64,000 nucleotides of DNA from Laspinema palackyanum D2c (GCF_025370875.1 NZ_JAMXFD010000013.1:1-64000); one strand, 5' to 3'. Positions 35,410 through 44,441 are shown, counted from the first letter of the stretch. A program made the numbers and translations. Notes: a model not told the origin generated them from the letters alone.

Positions 35410-35898
35410 ATGCTCACCAGTGTTGACCGATTATTGTTTGTCAGGGCCGTTCCGATTTTTAAGGAACTTCGGGATGACTTTCTCGTGCGTCTGGCTTCCG
35501 TGATGGATGAGCTATCTTTCCCGGCAAAGCATACCATCTTCACAGAAGGACAGGAGGGGCGATCGCTCTATATCGTCGTTTCTGGTAAGGTCCGCGTTCA
35601 CATTGGCAATCGAGACCTCGCTAAATTAGAACAGGGGACCTGTTTTGGCGAAATGTCATTGTTCGATGCTGAACCCCGTTCAGCTTCTGTCACCACGCTG
35701 GAATCGTGCGAGTGTCTAGTCTTGACTCAGCAGCAACTCTACGATGCCATTGATGAAACCCCCGGAATTGCCATCAATATCATCCGTTTGCTCTCTCGTC
35801 GGATCCGCGAACTGAATCGGGTCAACGCTCAAACAGCGGCACAATCACAGCCCTCGGGAAGCGACTTACGCAGTGCGGGAACGAATGTGCCCGGATAG
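35410..35898 (+). CDS. Cyclic nucleotide-binding domain protein
   Basis: A 162-residue single-domain cNMP-binding protein. The Crp/PKA-R-like fold is clear: VPIFKELRDDFLVRLASVM helix, IFTEGQEGRSLYIVVSGKVRV strands, and the phosphate-binding cassette FGEMSLFDAEPRSASV, which keeps the Glu and Arg needed to hold a cyclic nucleotide. A C-terminal helix (IAINIIRLLSRRIRELNRV) follows; no HTH domain is present, so it is not a Crp-type transcription factor. It lies downstream of the NTT/HEAT gene on the same strand, suggesting cAMP- or cGMP-dependent control of that membrane protein (inference from proximity). Confidence 0.9.
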   Translation: MLTSVDRLLFVRAVPIFKELRDDFLVRLASVMDELSFPAKHTIFTEGQEGRSLYIVVSGKVRVHIGNRDLAKLEQGTCFGEMSLFDAEPRSASVTTLESCECLVLTQQQLYDAIDETPGIAINIIRLLSRRIRELNRVNAQTAAQSQPSGSDLRSAGTNVPG

Positions 35899-36050
35899 CA
35901 GGGTCTAGGGGTCAGCCCTCCGGATGCACTCGTTCCTGATGGAAGAATGGGCCATTCTCCCGGGTTCATATCAATCTACAAAAGGCCCTACCCCTTTTCC
36001 CGTTTAGACTGGGTGCGTAGTTCTATTTTTGCTAAGATGCCATAAACGTT

Positions 36051-36806
36051 ATGCAAGGGAACACACCGTTTATCATTGTCTTGGCTGTAGGCGCGATCGG
36101 CGCAGCACTCGCCGGAGCCTATTTCGCGTCCCAATCCCCTCAATCACGCCCTCAAGTCACTCAAGTCCCCAACCCATCTCCCCCATCTCCCCCATCCCCC
36201 CAATCCCCCCAATCCCCCCAATCCCCCCAATCCCCCCAATCCCCTACTCCAAAACCCATTATGATTACTCCCTCCCAAAACAATTGCAAAATTACGACGG
36301 CCATTGTCTCCGATCCCAACCCCCCAGCTAACGTGCGTTCCAGTCCAGAAGTGACCGCCACGAATCTTTTAGGGACCCTGAGTAATGGAACTTATATCAC
36401 CGTTACGGAAGAACAAAATGGCTGGTTTAAAATTAACAATCCAGTGGAGGGTTGGATTTCTAAAAGTATCACCGAAAGTTCTTGTTCTGAAATCACAGAA
36501 CGGATTAATTTCTCCCCCAAGGGCACCTCTGCCCGGGTCAAAGGGCGGATTATTGGCGGAGGAAGTCATGAATATCTGCTCAAGGCATCTGCCGGTCAAA
36601 CCTTAACCCTCTCCGTTTCAGAAGGCCCGTTGCCATTTGTTTTTATCCCCAATGACCCCTATCAGCGAACTGACCTCACCGGGGGGGGTCACTATACGGG
36701 CCTGGAAAAATGGAGTGGCACTCTCCCCACAACCGGGGATTATCTCATCGTTTTAGACTCCAATTTTCGAGGGTTTACCTATGATTTTGTCGTCGAAGTC
36801 AAGTAA
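36051..36806 (+). CDS. Membrane-anchored SH3-domain protein with Pro-rich linker
   Basis: A 251-residue protein with an N-terminal hydrophobic anchor (FIIVLAVGAIGAALAGAYFA), a Pro/Gln/Ser linker built on repeated SPQ units (about residues 42-66), then a bacterial SH3 domain at about 80-145 (TAIVSDPNPPANVRSSPEV, then NGWFKI and GWISKS) and a C-terminal beta-rich domain (about 155-250) ending GDYLIVLDSNFRGFTYDFVVEVK, which resembles pre-peptidase C-terminal-type folds. SH3_3 domains bind cell-wall peptides. It is probably an envelope protein facing the periplasm. Its stop codon is two bases from that of the convergent dipeptidase gene. Confidence 0.8.
   Translation: MQGNTPFIIVLAVGAIGAALAGAYFASQSPQSRPQVTQVPNPSPPSPPSPQSPQSPQSPQSPQSPTPKPIMITPSQNNCKITTAIVSDPNPPANVRSSPEVTATNLLGTLSNGTYITVTEEQNGWFKINNPVEGWISKSITESSCSEITERINFSPKGTSARVKGRIIGGGSHEYLLKASAGQTLTLSVSEGPLPFVFIPNDPYQRTDLTGGGHYTGLEKWSGTLPTTGDYLIVLDSNFRGFTYDFVVEVK
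36190..36245 (+). repeat. 9-bp tandem repeat encoding SPQ units
   Basis: CAATCCCCC repeats head to tail about five to six times within 36195-36245, preceded by CCATCTCCC variants. It encodes the (S-P-Q)n linker of the SH3 protein; unit length is a multiple of three, so copy-number changes keep the frame. Confidence 0.85.
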
Positions 36807-36808
36807 AC

Positions 36809-37546
36809 CTAACCCCCATTGATTTCCTCTAAAGAAATATCCAAAAGGGGATAGTCTTGCCAGTTTTCTGCATCAAAATGCCACCATTCGGTAATCAGAG
36901 GAATAAAACCCTGTTGAGTCATCACTCTTTCTAGTAACTGACTATTTTGGCGGGCTTGAGGGCTGACATCGGTGCCTGGGTAATCTCGGGCCGCGCGATC
37001 GCTAAAATCATCAAAATCTGTGGGCATTTCTAATTCATTGCCCATTGCATCAATTAGGGTTAAATCTACCGCTGCACCGCGATTATGGCGCGACCCCCTG
37101 GCGGGATTGGCAACATAGCGCGGATCCGGCAAAACTTCCCACATTTTCCGGGTGACTGAGAGGGGTCTATAGCAATCAAATACTTTTAACCCCAGTCCCA
37201 TTGGTTGCAATTGCTCTTGAACCCTAGATAACTTTTGGGCGACGCTAGTTCGCAGAAGACATCGAGGGACAGAGTAGAGTTTGACATTCAAGAAATTATT
37301 GGCAGTGGCATAGCGAATATCAAGGGTAATGTTTGGATTAATCTCTTGGATATCTACTAAGTTCTCTCCCTCAATCTGAGGGTTTTCTGAAATTTTCTGC
37401 ACGACAAGGGATGGATTTTGCAGTTCCCCTTCTTTGGACTTCAATTCAGCGAAAATCCTTACGGATTCTGCTCGTTGCCCGGGTCCGAGGGTGATGATTA
37501 ACCCTAATGCAACTGAGAATAAAAAAAGGATGTAATTAATTTTCAT
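36809..37546 (-). CDS. VanX/DdpX-like D-Ala-D-Ala dipeptidase, exported (M15D)
   Basis: A zinc peptidase of family M15 that cleaves D-alanyl-D-alanine-type dipeptides. The zinc ligands are visible: SRHNRGAAVDLTL supplies His154 and Asp161, and EWWHF supplies His223 with catalytic Glu220 (numbering from ATG 37546). FDCYRPLSVTRKMW is the conserved substrate-side segment. The start at 37546 has AGGAAA about 8 bases upstream and gives a hydrophobic export signal (INYILFLFSVALGLIITLG); a TTG at 37573 is less likely. There is no vancomycin-resistance neighbourhood, so peptidoglycan turnover or recycling of D-Ala-D-Ala in the periplasm is the likely job. Confidence 0.9.
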   Translation of the reverse strand: MKINYILFLFSVALGLIITLGPGQRAESVRIFAELKSKEGELQNPSLVVQKISENPQIEGENLVDIQEINPNITLDIRYATANNFLNVKLYSVPRCLLRTSVAQKLSRVQEQLQPMGLGLKVFDCYRPLSVTRKMWEVLPDPRYVANPARGSRHNRGAAVDLTLIDAMGNELEMPTDFDDFSDRAARDYPGTDVSPQARQNSQLLERVMTQQGFIPLITEWWHFDAENWQDYPLLDISLEEINGG

Positions 37547-38039
37547 GCGGTTTTTCCTGGGTTGGTGTTCCAAATTGAATAATGAATATTGCGATAAATT
37601 CTGAGTTAAATCAGAAAAAAATTATAAAGAGTAAGGGTAAGGTTGCTTTTAAAATAGGCAAATCGGGGAACTTTATAGACCCTAATCAGGTTTGATACCT
37701 TTATTAAATCTAGTTTTTGTTAAAGAGTGTCTAATTTTTTTTTGATAAAAAAAGTCCAGTGAACGGTGCGGTAAGGGATGAAAATGATAGAGCCAGTCTA
37801 AATCATGCGCCCCATAAAATTAATCTGGGGGAGCATCTGGCGATGATTTGCAGCAGTCGGGAAGAAGTGGCTCCCACTCCCGTGAGGAATTGTCCCATTC
37901 CTTAGAGACTGGCTATAGTTGCTTCATAAAATTTAACCAAACCCCGATCCCGAGGATCAGCGGAAAAGGAATACTGTGAACAGACCGATAAAGCACTTGA
38001 CAGTTTCTGCGTAAAACTGACCCCTACGGTAAAATCATC
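37547..38039. other. Intergenic region with a long imperfect inverted repeat
   Basis: No gene. The segment 37787-37918 is bounded by AGCCAGTCT (37791-37799) and its complement AGACTGGCT (37906-37914), with further partial pairing inside (ATCATGC...GATGAT, CCCC...GGGG). It could be a small MITE or a structured RNA; upstream of it lies an AT-rich tract with T and A runs. Confidence 0.4.
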
Positions 38040-40856
38040 ATGCCCATCTTCCCACTGGATCGAGGGGAACGACCCGATTCTCTCAATCCTTTAAATCCCT
38101 ATCATTATGGTCTGCTGGCCTACTGGGTGTTTTTTCGTCCCAGTGTACTGCGAAGCTATTTGTACAAAGCTGCGCCTGATTTGTATCGACAAAGCGGATG
38201 GAGTAAATTCCGGGGGAGTTTTAAGGTCCCGGGATATCGAAACCTATATCTGATGGCGATCGCCTCGGTGGTGAAATGTTTGTTCCTACTGGCCTTCACC
38301 TTTTTCCTCTATACCATTGCGGTGAATCAAGGTCATACCGGATCCATTAATTCTGTCCTGGCCCTTTCCAATACCCAAGGGATTTCCGCCTCCGGGAGAG
38401 ACTTTACTGAGAACAGTAGATTAAAAGTATGGGATCTGGATAGAGGTGCATTGTTGCAAACCGTACCGGGTAATCGCAACGGAATTAACGCCGTGGCATT
38501 ACTCTCAGGAGACCGGGTTATTTCAGGCGGGGGAGACCGCGCGGTTAATATTTGGGACATCAAAAGCGGCGATCGCCTCCAGAGTCTCCAAAACCACCGT
38601 CGCTGGATTGAAGATCTCGCGGTCACCCCAGACCAAACATTAGCAATTTCCGCCTCAGCGGACAATACCTTGGTCGTCTGGAATATCGAGTCCGGAAAAA
38701 AACTGCATATTTTGGAGGGTCACACCGGACCTGTAAATAGTCTAACCCTCACCCCAGACGGAACCCAGGCCATCTCTGGATCGGGAGATGGAACGGTGAA
38801 AATTTGGAACCTGGAACAGGGAACTCTCCTGCAAACCTTAAGCGGTCATACCACCGGGGTTAAAGCGGTCGCCCTCACCCCTAATGGAGAACAGGTGATT
38901 TCTGCTAGTCTGGATGGTTCGGTCAAGGTGTGGGCCCGGTCATCCGGAACAGAAGTGCATAACTTGACGGCACATTCTGGAGGAGTCACTACCATTGCCG
39001 TCACCCCAGATGGACAACAGGTGATTTCCGGGGGTGCCGATGGAACTGTCAAGGTCTGGACCCTAAATAACGGAACCCTCCGGTATGACTTAACGGGACA
39101 TCAGGGGTGGATTAATGGATTAGCGATTACCCCGGACGGACAGGAAGTGATTTCGGCTTCTTCTGACCATACCCTCAAAGTCTGGAACCTCCAAGAAGGT
39201 ACTCTGGTACATACCCTGGTTGGACATCAAGAGTGGGTGAGATCCGTGGCGGTGACCCCCGATGGACAACGGGTGATCTCCGGTGCAGGCGATCGCCTCC
39301 CGAAAGTCTGGGATCTCACTTCGGGGGAAGAAATTCCTCTCAAAGCAGTCCAACGCACTCTCTTTTGGACCACTCTCGGGTTTGTAATCGGGGGCGTTTT
39401 CCTGTGGATCTGGATTGTACTCGCCTCGGCCTTAGTTCTCACCTGTAGTTTTATGGTCTTTGGACTGGCCGGTAGTGTGTTGGCGGCCTTGGGACTGGCG
39501 CTATTTGGGGGTTTCGCGTTCACGGGTCTGTTTATTTTGAATGATTTGATGAGAATCAATCCCCCCTATCAACAGACCTTCGGGGCGATCGCCATTGATA
39601 CCCCCTTCCTCACCGTGGGGTTTGCCATTTTTCTAGGGACGCTTTGGTTTATGGCCTTTGCTCTAGCCGGTCGCACAGCCGTGGGTCTGTTTGCCGGTGT
39701 GGGGTTGATTCTAGTCCTGGCAATGGCGATCGGTGCCTTTGATGCCAATGTCCTCAAAGAGGCTCAAATTGCCTCCCGAGGTCGGTTTGTGGCGTTAGTT
39801 GCCCGAGGGATTGAAATCGGAGTTTTCTTCAACCTGTTGGTGGCGATCGGGTCCTTGCGCCTCTTGTTTTATCCGATTGAGTTGATTGCTGCACTCAAAC
39901 CTAACCGACGCGGCGATGGACATCCCGTTTTCTGGGATGAGTTGCTAGTATTGCCACTGCCGAACAGTCATAACGCTTTGATACAGCAGTTGCAACGGGA
40001 TGAAAAGACAGGGTTACACCGGATTGCGGAAGTCTGCCGCAATCCCTTTCAGCGTTCCGTTGCCTTGAGTGCTTTATCTCGCTATTTACATTCCACCCCG
40101 AACCCCCTACATCTGCTGTATGCGATCGCCCGCGACCCGGATTTAAGGGCCTATCTCTGGTCTCCCGTCAGTCCCGAAGATTGGCGAGGAGTCCCGGAAC
40201 GCCGACAAGTGTTATTGGGAGAACTGGGGTTGCAATCGGTCAACGGTGGCAGTGATTGGTTGAATCAGGTCTCGGAAAGTTGGGTGCGGGTTCTAACTTG
40301 GGTAAGGCGATCGCATCGTCAAACCCCCTTAACTCGGTTCTCGGCTTTGCTGTACCACTTGCTCAATTCCGAGTCCGTCAATCAGTCGGGGTGGGATTGG
40401 ACCGCGTATAAACAGAACCTCCTGAGTCTCCGAGAGTATCCGGGGGGTGTAGAAATTCTGGAATCCTTGACAACCTTGGCGGCATTGTCATCGGTGGATA
40501 ACCTTTCTGACTTCCCGATTGCCTTACAGACTCTCCAAGAATCGGAACTGGCTGCTTTCTATGAGGGGGAAGTCGACTCGCGGATGCCGGTAGCTGGGGT
40601 GATTCGACCGGAGGTCCTGAATGCGATCGCCCGTCTGGGAGAAATAGGGGCTTTAATCTCTAGCAATTCTGAACAGCCGGACCCGATAAAACGATTGGCT
40701 ACCTTAGCTAGAGCAACGGTGGCCCTGGATACTCTGGAGTCCGAGGCGATCGCCACCTGGGTCACTCCGGAACAGGGGCTCTTACAGCAAATTATCCGCC
40801 AGTGGCGGCAGTTGTTACTTACAGAAACAGCAGAGGCCGCAAAACTATCGGTGTAA
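38040..40856 (+). CDS. WD40 beta-propeller protein with membrane domain
   Basis: A 938-residue membrane protein. A cytoplasmic N-terminus is followed by a membrane segment at about 70-95 (LMAIASVVKCLFLLAFTFFLY). Eight WD40 repeats follow (about 97-440), with typical GH...WD/VW ends such as GHTGPVNSLTLTPDGTQAIS and SADNTLVVWN; the last repeat ends PKVWDLTSG. Then come four or five further hydrophobic segments (about 440-580) and a large soluble C-terminus (about 600-938) with no recognised domain. The eight repeats are enough to close a propeller. Placing the propeller between membrane segments is unusual; it is probably a scaffold at the membrane. No neighbouring kinase or protease gene explains the role. 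Confidence 0.8.
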   Translation: MPIFPLDRGERPDSLNPLNPYHYGLLAYWVFFRPSVLRSYLYKAAPDLYRQSGWSKFRGSFKVPGYRNLYLMAIASVVKCLFLLAFTFFLYTIAVNQGHTGSINSVLALSNTQGISASGRDFTENSRLKVWDLDRGALLQTVPGNRNGINAVALLSGDRVISGGGDRAVNIWDIKSGDRLQSLQNHRRWIEDLAVTPDQTLAISASADNTLVVWNIESGKKLHILEGHTGPVNSLTLTPDGTQAISGSGDGTVKIWNLEQGTLLQTLSGHTTGVKAVALTPNGEQVISASLDGSVKVWARSSGTEVHNLTAHSGGVTTIAVTPDGQQVISGGADGTVKVWTLNNGTLRYDLTGHQGWINGLAITPDGQEVISASSDHTLKVWNLQEGTLVHTLVGHQEWVRSVAVTPDGQRVISGAGDRLPKVWDLTSGEEIPLKAVQRTLFWTTLGFVIGGVFLWIWIVLASALVLTCSFMVFGLAGSVLAALGLALFGGFAFTGLFILNDLMRINPPYQQTFGAIAIDTPFLTVGFAIFLGTLWFMAFALAGRTAVGLFAGVGLILVLAMAIGAFDANVLKEAQIASRGRFVALVARGIEIGVFFNLLVAIGSLRLLFYPIELIAALKPNRRGDGHPVFWDELLVLPLPNSHNALIQQLQRDEKTGLHRIAEVCRNPFQRSVALSALSRYLHSTPNPLHLLYAIARDPDLRAYLWSPVSPEDWRGVPERRQVLLGELGLQSVNGGSDWLNQVSESWVRVLTWVRRSHRQTPLTRFSALLYHLLNSESVNQSGWDWTAYKQNLLSLREYPGGVEILESLTTLAALSSVDNLSDFPIALQTLQESELAAFYEGEVDSRMPVAGVIRPEVLNAIARLGEIGALISSNSEQPDPIKRLATLARATVALDTLESEAIATWVTPEQGLLQQIIRQWRQLLLTETAEAAKLSV

Positions 40857-40990
40857 ACCGCCGATTCAGCAAGTTTAGCTTTAGCTTGCGCCCGATGTCA
40901 GTGCAATCCGCACAGGCTGCGCTTCCCTCACTCGAAGACATGGGATTGATGTTCTTCTCACACTCTACAGCGCAAATAGCTTATTCGTAT

Positions 40991-41020
40991 AAAACCCACA
41001 CCTTCAAGGATGTGGGTTTT
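40991..41020. terminator. Strong hairpin, bidirectional terminator-like
   Basis: AAAACCCACA (40991-41000) pairs perfectly with TGTGGGTTTT (41011-41020); the 10-base loop CCTTCAAGGA can pair further. It lies 134 bases after the WD40 gene. The same CCCACxCCTTxAxGGxTGxGGGTTTT string occurs inside the MITEs at 48428-48560 and 55328-55452, so it may also be repeat-derived. Confidence 0.6.
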
Positions 41021-41034
41021 ATCTTTGGAAGATT

Positions 41035-41278
41035 TATACCCAAATCCGGTTGTAAAAAACCTATTTTACTCTTGTAGTTAAAAGTAGGCCCTTCGACAAG
41101 CTCAGGAGGCACTGCCCACCTTTCCTTATCTTTCTGTGCAGGTGGGCAATGCCTCCTGAACTCTGAGCTGGGCGAAGCCTGTCCTGAGCCAGTCGAAGCC
41201 TGTCCCGCAGCTCCGTCGAAGGGGGAGTCGAAGGGCCTACTCGTTTTTAAAGACCTATCACAACCGAATTCCGTATTA
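41035..41278. repeat. MITE-like element with CCGGTTG-type terminal inverted repeats
   Basis: About 244 bases. The left end reads TATACCCAAATCCGGTTG and the right end CAACCGAATTCCGTATTA, whose complement is TAATACGGAATTCGGTTG. Inside lies a nested inverted repeat bounded by GTAGGCCCTTCGAC and GTCGAAGGGCCTAC, plus an inner GGAGGCACTGCCCACC / GGTGGGCAATGCCTCC pair. Related ends are found at 48281-48430 and 55328-55452. There is no coding capacity. Confidence 0.75.
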
Positions 41279-41498
41279 CACCCAACTAAGGGAACTCCAA
41301 AAAATCAAATCTTCTAGGAGATATCCCCTCAATCCCCCTTATTAAGGTTGGCTTTTCCAATTCGGCAAAACTTCTAAGGCAGAACTTTTTTTATGGAAAT
41401 ACCTAAACAAAATCGTCAATAGTTTCTCAAAAATTCGCACTTCCTCAAGATAAGGCTTTACCGCTCATAATTGGCTTACTTTAAGAGCCGAAGGTGCA
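41279..41498. other. Short intergenic region downstream of the xylanase gene
   Basis: AT-rich DNA with no coding frame. It contains CCCCTCAATCCCCCTTATTAAGG, a fragment of a common cyanobacterial repeat that also occurs inside the TPR gene near 53.7-53.9 kb. Confidence 0.35.
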
Positions 41499-42569
41499 TT
41501 ATTTCCCTTTCAATTCTTCCCACATAGCAGAATAGGCGGGTTTAGGACGATAGGACTCGTCGAAAATTAATGGGGCTTTCCCTCCCGTAAACCCGGTCAA
41601 CCAAGTATAGCGATCGGTAAATCCCCATGTCAGCATCGCTTTACAGTTCGATGCCTCTAGGCAAATATTTAGAAAATCCCGGTACATTTCACCTTGTGCG
41701 GCTAATTGCTCCTCTTCAGTGCCGCTAAACTGATTAATCGGCACATCCATCTCCGTAAACATTACATCTAAACCCAATTCGGCATAGCGCTTCATATTCT
41801 CAGCCACTTCTTGGGAGTCTTTTGCAGATAAAAAGCCGATGTGGGTTTGGAAACCGATCGCATCGAGGGGTGCGCCGCGTTCCTGGAGTGATTTTGCTAA
41901 CAGATAAAAGGAATCCGATTTAGAGTTGAGTCCTTCCCCATAGTCATTAATATAGAGGAGCGCATCGGGATCGGCTTCATGAGCCCAACGCAAGGCTATG
42001 TCAATATATTCCGGTCCAATGGTTTTATACCAGATGGTTTCTCTGAAGGTTCCATCGGCTTCTACAGGTTCATTAACCACATCCCAAGCATAAATCTGAC
42101 CCCGATAGTGACCTACTACCGTCTGAATGTGATCATGGAGAATGGACAGGAGTTCTTCCCGGGAAAAATTCCCCTCCACAACCCAACTGGGGAGGGCGTG
42201 AAACCAGACCAGTGCATGACCAATGACCTTGATATCGTGTTCTTTAGCGAAATTAACAATCTCATCGGCTACGCTAAAATCATAGCGATCGCGCTCTGGA
42301 TGCACTGGAGCAAATTTCAGATGATGCTCGGGCATGATGATATTATATTCACGCGCCAGGACCTCTCGATAGATCGGCTCGTTTTTTAATGGGAGGGGTC
42401 TGACGGCAGTTCCAATTAAAAAGTCCCGCTTTGCTGCGAGCGATCGCAGGGATTCTGTTGCGGACTCCCTGGGGGGGAGTTCTGGGTTGGTGGCGGTACT
42501 TGTGGTGGCGATCGCGAAGACGATCGCCACCATCACCAGAATATATGCGAGGAAGGAACGGACTTTCAT
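41499..42569 (-). CDS. GH10 endo-1,4-beta-xylanase, secreted
   Basis: A 356-residue glycoside hydrolase family 10 enzyme that cleaves internal beta-1,4-xylosidic bonds. Start ATG 42569 gives a clean signal peptide (MKVRSFLAYILVMVAIVFAI, then ATTSTATN). The TIM-barrel hallmarks are all there: EHHLKFAPVHPERDRYDF, GHALVWFHALPSW, acid/base E167 in WDVVNEPV, nucleophile E273 in FTEMDVPI, and WGFTDRYTW near the end. An upstream extension of the frame to 42671 is encoded by a 7-bp tandem repeat and is unlikely to be protein. It stands downstream of purB on the same strand, with the repeat between them. An extracellular role on plant or algal xylan, or on sheath polysaccharide, is inferred. Confidence 0.93.
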   Translation of the reverse strand: MKVRSFLAYILVMVAIVFAIATTSTATNPELPPRESATESLRSLAAKRDFLIGTAVRPLPLKNEPIYREVLAREYNIIMPEHHLKFAPVHPERDRYDFSVADEIVNFAKEHDIKVIGHALVWFHALPSWVVEGNFSREELLSILHDHIQTVVGHYRGQIYAWDVVNEPVEADGTFRETIWYKTIGPEYIDIALRWAHEADPDALLYINDYGEGLNSKSDSFYLLAKSLQERGAPLDAIGFQTHIGFLSAKDSQEVAENMKRYAELGLDVMFTEMDVPINQFSGTEEEQLAAQGEMYRDFLNICLEASNCKAMLTWGFTDRYTWLTGFTGGKAPLIFDESYRPKPAYSAMWEELKGK

Positions 42570-42595
42570 GATGCGACCTCTATAAAGGGGACATG

Positions 42596-42645
42596 ATGAA
42601 GGATGAGGGATGAGGGATGAGGGATGAAGGATGAGGGATGACCAA
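42596..42645. repeat. 7-bp tandem repeat (GGGATGA)
   Basis: Six or so head-to-tail copies of GGGATGA with one GGATGAA variant, between the xylanase start and the purB stop. Period 7 is not a multiple of three, fitting non-coding DNA. Confidence 0.85.
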
Positions 42646-42695
42646 TAACCAATGACCCTTCCATCCTTCATCCCTTCGCTTCCTTGAGGCGGGTT

Positions 42696-43991
42696 TTAAA
42701 TGTTTAAGCGTTGGTAAACTGTATCTAGGTGTCTTAGCTGGTATTTCGGGTCGAAACAGTCTTCGATTTCCTGTGGTGACAGTTTCTCGGTGACGGCAGC
42801 ATCTTTGACGATCGCCCCATGAAAGTCCCCATCGGGTTGATTCCACGCTTGATGCGCGCAGGATTGTACGACTTTATACGCCGCTTCCCGATTCATGCCT
42901 TTTTCCACTAAGGCCAGCATCACACGCTGACTGAAAATTACCCCGCCGTAAACGTTCATATTCCGCTTCATGTTCTCGGGATAGACTTGGAGATTTTTCA
43001 CCAATTCTGAAATTTCCCTTAACATAAAGTGAGTTAAAATGCAAGCATCGGGCAGAATCACTCGTTCGACGGAACTATGGGAAATATCCCGTTCATGCCA
43101 CAGTGCCACATTTTCCAACGCGGTTCCGGCATGACCCCGGACGATTCTCGCCATCCCAGTTAAGCGTTCGGACCGAATCGGGTTACGCTTATGGGGCATG
43201 GCTGAGGAGCCTTTTTGCCCTTTGGAGAAGTATTCCTCCACTTCCAGGACATCGGTGCGCTGGAGGTTGCGAATTTCCACGGCAAAGCGTTCGATAGATG
43301 CTGCCAAAAGAGCCAGATGCTGCAAATAGTCGGCATGGCGATCGCGGGATATCACCTGAGTGGAGGCGGTATCCGGTTCGAGTCCGAGTTTCTGACAGGC
43401 AATCTCCTCAATCCGGGGTTCGATGTTGGCGTAGGTTCCCACAGCACCAGAGATTTTACCCACGGCAATATCCGATCGCACCCGCACGAGGCGATCGCGA
43501 TGGCGCAACATTTCCGCTAACCATCCGGCCAGTTTAAACCCAAAGGTAATCGGTTCGGCATGAATTCCATGCGATCGCCCGATCTGCACCGTATCCCGGT
43601 GTTGCTGCGCTTGATAGCGAATCGCTGCGATCGCCGTTTCCAATTCCGACAGCAACAGATCCAGACTCGCCACCATCTGCAATGCTAAAGCCGTGTCCAA
43701 CACATCGGAACTGGTTAATCCCAAATGAATGTACCGTCCGGCTTCCCCGACATACTCATTCACATTGGTCAAAAAGGCAATCACGTCATGGCGAACTTCA
43801 GCCTCAATTTCGAGGATGCGCTTGGGGTCAAAATTAGCCTTGGCTTTAATCTCTTCCACTGCCGAAGCGGGAATATAACCCAGTTCGGCTTGAGCGTCAC
43901 AAACCGCCAGCTCGACTTCGAGCCAGGTTTTAAATTTATAGGTCTCAGTCCACAGTTCGCCCATTTCGGGCAAGGTATAGCGCTCGATCAA
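42696..43991 (-). CDS. purB: Adenylosuccinate lyase
   Basis: Catalyses two fumarate-releasing steps in purine synthesis: SAICAR to AICAR and adenylosuccinate to AMP. The 431-residue length is standard. Family landmarks: MIERYTLPEMGELWTE at the start, LTSSDVLDTALALQ with substrate-binding residues, GRSHGIHAEPITFGFKLAGW, and the fumarase/lyase signature GSSAMPHKRNPIRSE containing the catalytic Ser loop. Start ATG 43991 matches homologues. Cytoplasmic homotetramer by family knowledge. No other purine genes are in the window. Confidence 0.97.
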   Translation of the reverse strand: MIERYTLPEMGELWTETYKFKTWLEVELAVCDAQAELGYIPASAVEEIKAKANFDPKRILEIEAEVRHDVIAFLTNVNEYVGEAGRYIHLGLTSSDVLDTALALQMVASLDLLLSELETAIAAIRYQAQQHRDTVQIGRSHGIHAEPITFGFKLAGWLAEMLRHRDRLVRVRSDIAVGKISGAVGTYANIEPRIEEIACQKLGLEPDTASTQVISRDRHADYLQHLALLAASIERFAVEIRNLQRTDVLEVEEYFSKGQKGSSAMPHKRNPIRSERLTGMARIVRGHAGTALENVALWHERDISHSSVERVILPDACILTHFMLREISELVKNLQVYPENMKRNMNVYGGVIFSQRVMLALVEKGMNREAAYKVVQSCAHQAWNQPDGDFHGAIVKDAAVTEKLSPQEIEDCFDPKYQLRHLDTVYQRLNI

Positions 43992-44183
43992 CGTCCGGCA
44001 CAGAATACAACTGTCTCATTTTACCCCCTCTGTCTGCATATTCTTTCCGTAGTTCACTCAATCTTTATTCCGGGGTCTTTACGCCCTTAATTTTGGCCCC
44101 TGGAGTCCTGAAGATTAATGAGGATTCGGGGGTCTGGAACCCATTTTATCCCGGGCTGCGATCGCCTGCTAGTTAATTGTGCA

Positions 44184-44216
44184 GGGGGTCAGGGACTCTC
44201 CTTACCCTTGACCCCC
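44184..44216. other. GGGGGTCA/TGACCCCC hairpin
   Basis: GGGGGTCA (44184-44191) pairs with TGACCCCC (44209-44216), and adjacent GGG/CCC adds pairing. It lies downstream of the small minus-strand gene at 44235-44441 and upstream of purB. No T run follows, so its function is uncertain. Confidence 0.5.
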
Positions 44217-44234
44217 ATCTTTCGATTCAAGATG

Positions 44235-44441
44235 TTAGACTCCCTCGGTTGGGGCCTGGTGATTTCCGTGGGGGGAGGGGACGCGATCGCCGAGCAGAAT
44301 CATCCGCGCCATATAAAAGTCCCGAGACACATTGACGAAAGCCAGCCATCCGTTCGCCACGAAGCGGAATAGTTTGATTTTCATCAACCTGGCCTCTAGG
44401 CGATGGAAGTCAGAACCTAAACCCGTTTTTACTCGACTCAT
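44235..44441 (-). CDS. Possible small protein, unknown function
   Basis: A frame of 68 codons from ATG 44441 (MSRVKTGLGSDFHRLEARL), with a basic, partly hydrophobic middle (KIKLFRFVANGWLAFVNVSRDFYMA). No domain and no Shine-Dalgarno sequence are seen, but amino-acid composition looks protein-like and a hairpin follows the stop. Kept as a low-confidence gene; a chance frame is also possible. Confidence 0.35.
   Translation of the reverse strand: MSRVKTGLGSDFHRLEARLMKIKLFRFVANGWLAFVNVSRDFYMARMILLGDRVPSPHGNHQAPTEGV

Noticed and set aside
40857-40985. Possible remnant of an IS200/IS605 element before the hairpin at 40991
   Set aside because: No TnpA or TnpB residues could be identified in any frame, so only the hairpin is reported.
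42570-42671. Longer N-terminus of the xylanase
   Set aside because: The extension is encoded partly by a 7-bp tandem repeat and would bury the signal peptide; ATG 42569 is better.
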